Part shown: positions 63,370-64,000 of the stretch, in pieces | Position numbering within the stretch: the stretch's first letter is position 1 | Layout: every line of letters begins with the position of its first letter | Source: Mesorhizobium sp. WSM3626 | GTDB taxonomy: Bacteria > Pseudomonadota > Alphaproteobacteria > Rhizobiales > Rhizobiaceae | Reading direction: 5' to 3' | DNA length: 64,000 nucleotides | Assembly: GCF_000513935.1 (NCBI RefSeq) | Contig: NZ_AZUY01000006.1 | Location: 62,001-126,000 of the forward strand | The notes under the pieces: model-generated | Databases searched by the model: none | What the model was told of the DNA's origin: nothing | The model's input: only the letters and a program-made list of their open reading frames with translations | Translations under genes and position numbers: made by a program

Positions 63370-64000
63370 GTGAGTGCAAATCATGATGGGGCGAACCTGC
63401 TTGAGGTTCGTGGCCTGACCAAGATATTCGGCACGTTGACGGCGTGCGACCATATCGACCTCAACATCGCCAAAGGTGAAATCCACGCTTTGCTCGGCGA
63501 GAACGGCGCCGGCAAGTCGACGCTGGTCAAGATGCTGTTCGGCTCGCTGGAGCCCAATTCGGGCGAGATTTTCTGGAACGGCCAAGCGGTGCGGATCACC
63601 AGCCCTGGCGCCGCCAAGAAGCTCGGCATCGGCATGGTGTTCCAGCATTTTTCGCTGTTCGAGGCGCTGACGGCTGCCGAGAACATCGCGCTGTCGCTGG
63701 ATGACGGCTCGCCGATCAGCAGCATCGCGGCCAAGGCGAGGGCGCTTTCCTACAGCTACGGCCTGCCGCTCGATCCGGAATCGCTGGTCGGCGACCTTTC
63801 GGTCGGTGAGCGCCAGCGCATCGAGATCATCCGCTGCCTGTTGCAGACGCCACAACTCATCATCCTGGATGAGCCGACATCGGTACTGACGCCACAGGAG
63901 GCCGACAAGCTGTTCGAGACGTTGGAACGGTTGCGCTCGGAAGGCAAATCGATCCTCTACATTTCGCACCGGCTCGAAGAGGTCAAACGCATCTGCGACC
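63370..64000 (+). CDS. ABC transporter ATP-binding protein, nucleoside/simple-sugar type (3' end outside)
   Basis: The partial product (210 residues to the right edge) starts at GTG 63370 behind GGGAGGC. It is the first of two nucleotide-binding domains of the RbsA/BMP-type ATPases: Walker A LLGENGAGKSTLVKMLFG near residue 38-55, Q-loop GMVFQHFSLFEALTAAENIA near 87, signature DLSVGERQRIEIIRCLLQ near 147 and Walker B LIILDEPTSVLTPQEADKL near 168. MVFQHFSLFE is typical of ATPases paired with BMP-family nucleoside-binding proteins. The permeases and binding protein must lie beyond the window. Confidence 0.9.
   Translation, partial: MSANHDGANLLEVRGLTKIFGTLTACDHIDLNIAKGEIHALLGENGAGKSTLVKMLFGSLEPNSGEIFWNGQAVRITSPGAAKKLGIGMVFQHFSLFEALTAAENIALSLDDGSPISSIAAKARALSYSYGLPLDPESLVGDLSVGERQRIEIIRCLLQTPQLIILDEPTSVLTPQEADKLFETLERLRSEGKSILYISHRLEEVKRICD

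Overview
The window looks like a chromosomal segment of a Rhizobiales bacterium, most likely Mesorhizobium or a close relative in Phyllobacteriaceae. The evidence is high GC with dense operons, the tpiA-secG-pyrG and trpD-trpC-moaC-moeA arrangements, phosphatidylcholine synthase, DUF982 and DUF1289 proteins, an IalB-type protein, a TIGR02281-type aspartic protease, and mosaic palindromic intergenic repeats of the rhizobial (RIME-like) kind. Genus is inferred from recall; no database search was possible.

Layout. 1-4.4 kb: tryptophan catabolism by the kynurenine route (kynU cut by the window edge, kynA, a 2-aminobenzoate-CoA ligase-like enzyme, kynB-like formamidase). 4.4-9.9 kb: a leftward operon ppiD-trpD-trpC-moaC-moeA. 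10.1-15.2 kb: tpiA, secG, an L,D-transpeptidase, pyrG and a DUF1697 gene. 15.2-20.9 kb: an accessory, partly degraded zone with an AT-rich HEPN-type gene broken by two frameshifts, an NCS1 permease, a LysR remnant abutting a DppD remnant, an intact DppF, DUF982, a SnoaL-like protein and a secreted cupin. 21.1-30.8 kb: dusA, aspartic protease, DUF1289, cobT, a histidine kinase, nuclease, GST, UDG-family protein, Lrp regulator, DUF3299, an AlkD-like protein and a beta-hydroxyacid dehydrogenase. 30.8-38.3 kb: a polar amino acid ABC importer lacking its ATPase, mobA-mobB, a DMT exporter, two secreted unknowns, moaA and DUF971.

38.3-46.1 kb: an FMN-binding protein, a MarR/hydrolase divergent pair with two clear operators, a rhodanese, a TetR/SDR divergent pair with a clear operator, a large YcbB-type L,D-transpeptidase and small envelope proteins. 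46.4-52 kb: tRNA-Val(CAC), gph, rpiA, DUF2059, gor, and mgtE with a structured leader. 52-58.4 kb: a BacA-like ABC transporter, a 450-bp gene-free stretch with palindromes, a DsbA-family protein, an oligopeptide-binding protein, ialB-like and hspQ. 58.5-64 kb: a UbiH-type hydroxylase, DUF2182-DUF1326-pcs, a quinone oxidoreductase, and the start of a nucleoside/sugar-type ABC ATPase running off the right edge.

Together the genes show tryptophan breakdown and synthesis side by side (both meet at anthranilate), molybdenum cofactor synthesis scattered over three loci (moaC-moeA, mobAB, moaA), several peptidoglycan and envelope genes, and many uptake systems. No CRISPR array, rRNA operon or intact insertion sequence was seen. 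The most notable unexplained items are the frameshifted HEPN gene, the LysR/DppD recombination junction, the twin MarR-type operators, the mgtE leader, and a repeat element that supplies the C-terminal tail of TrpC.
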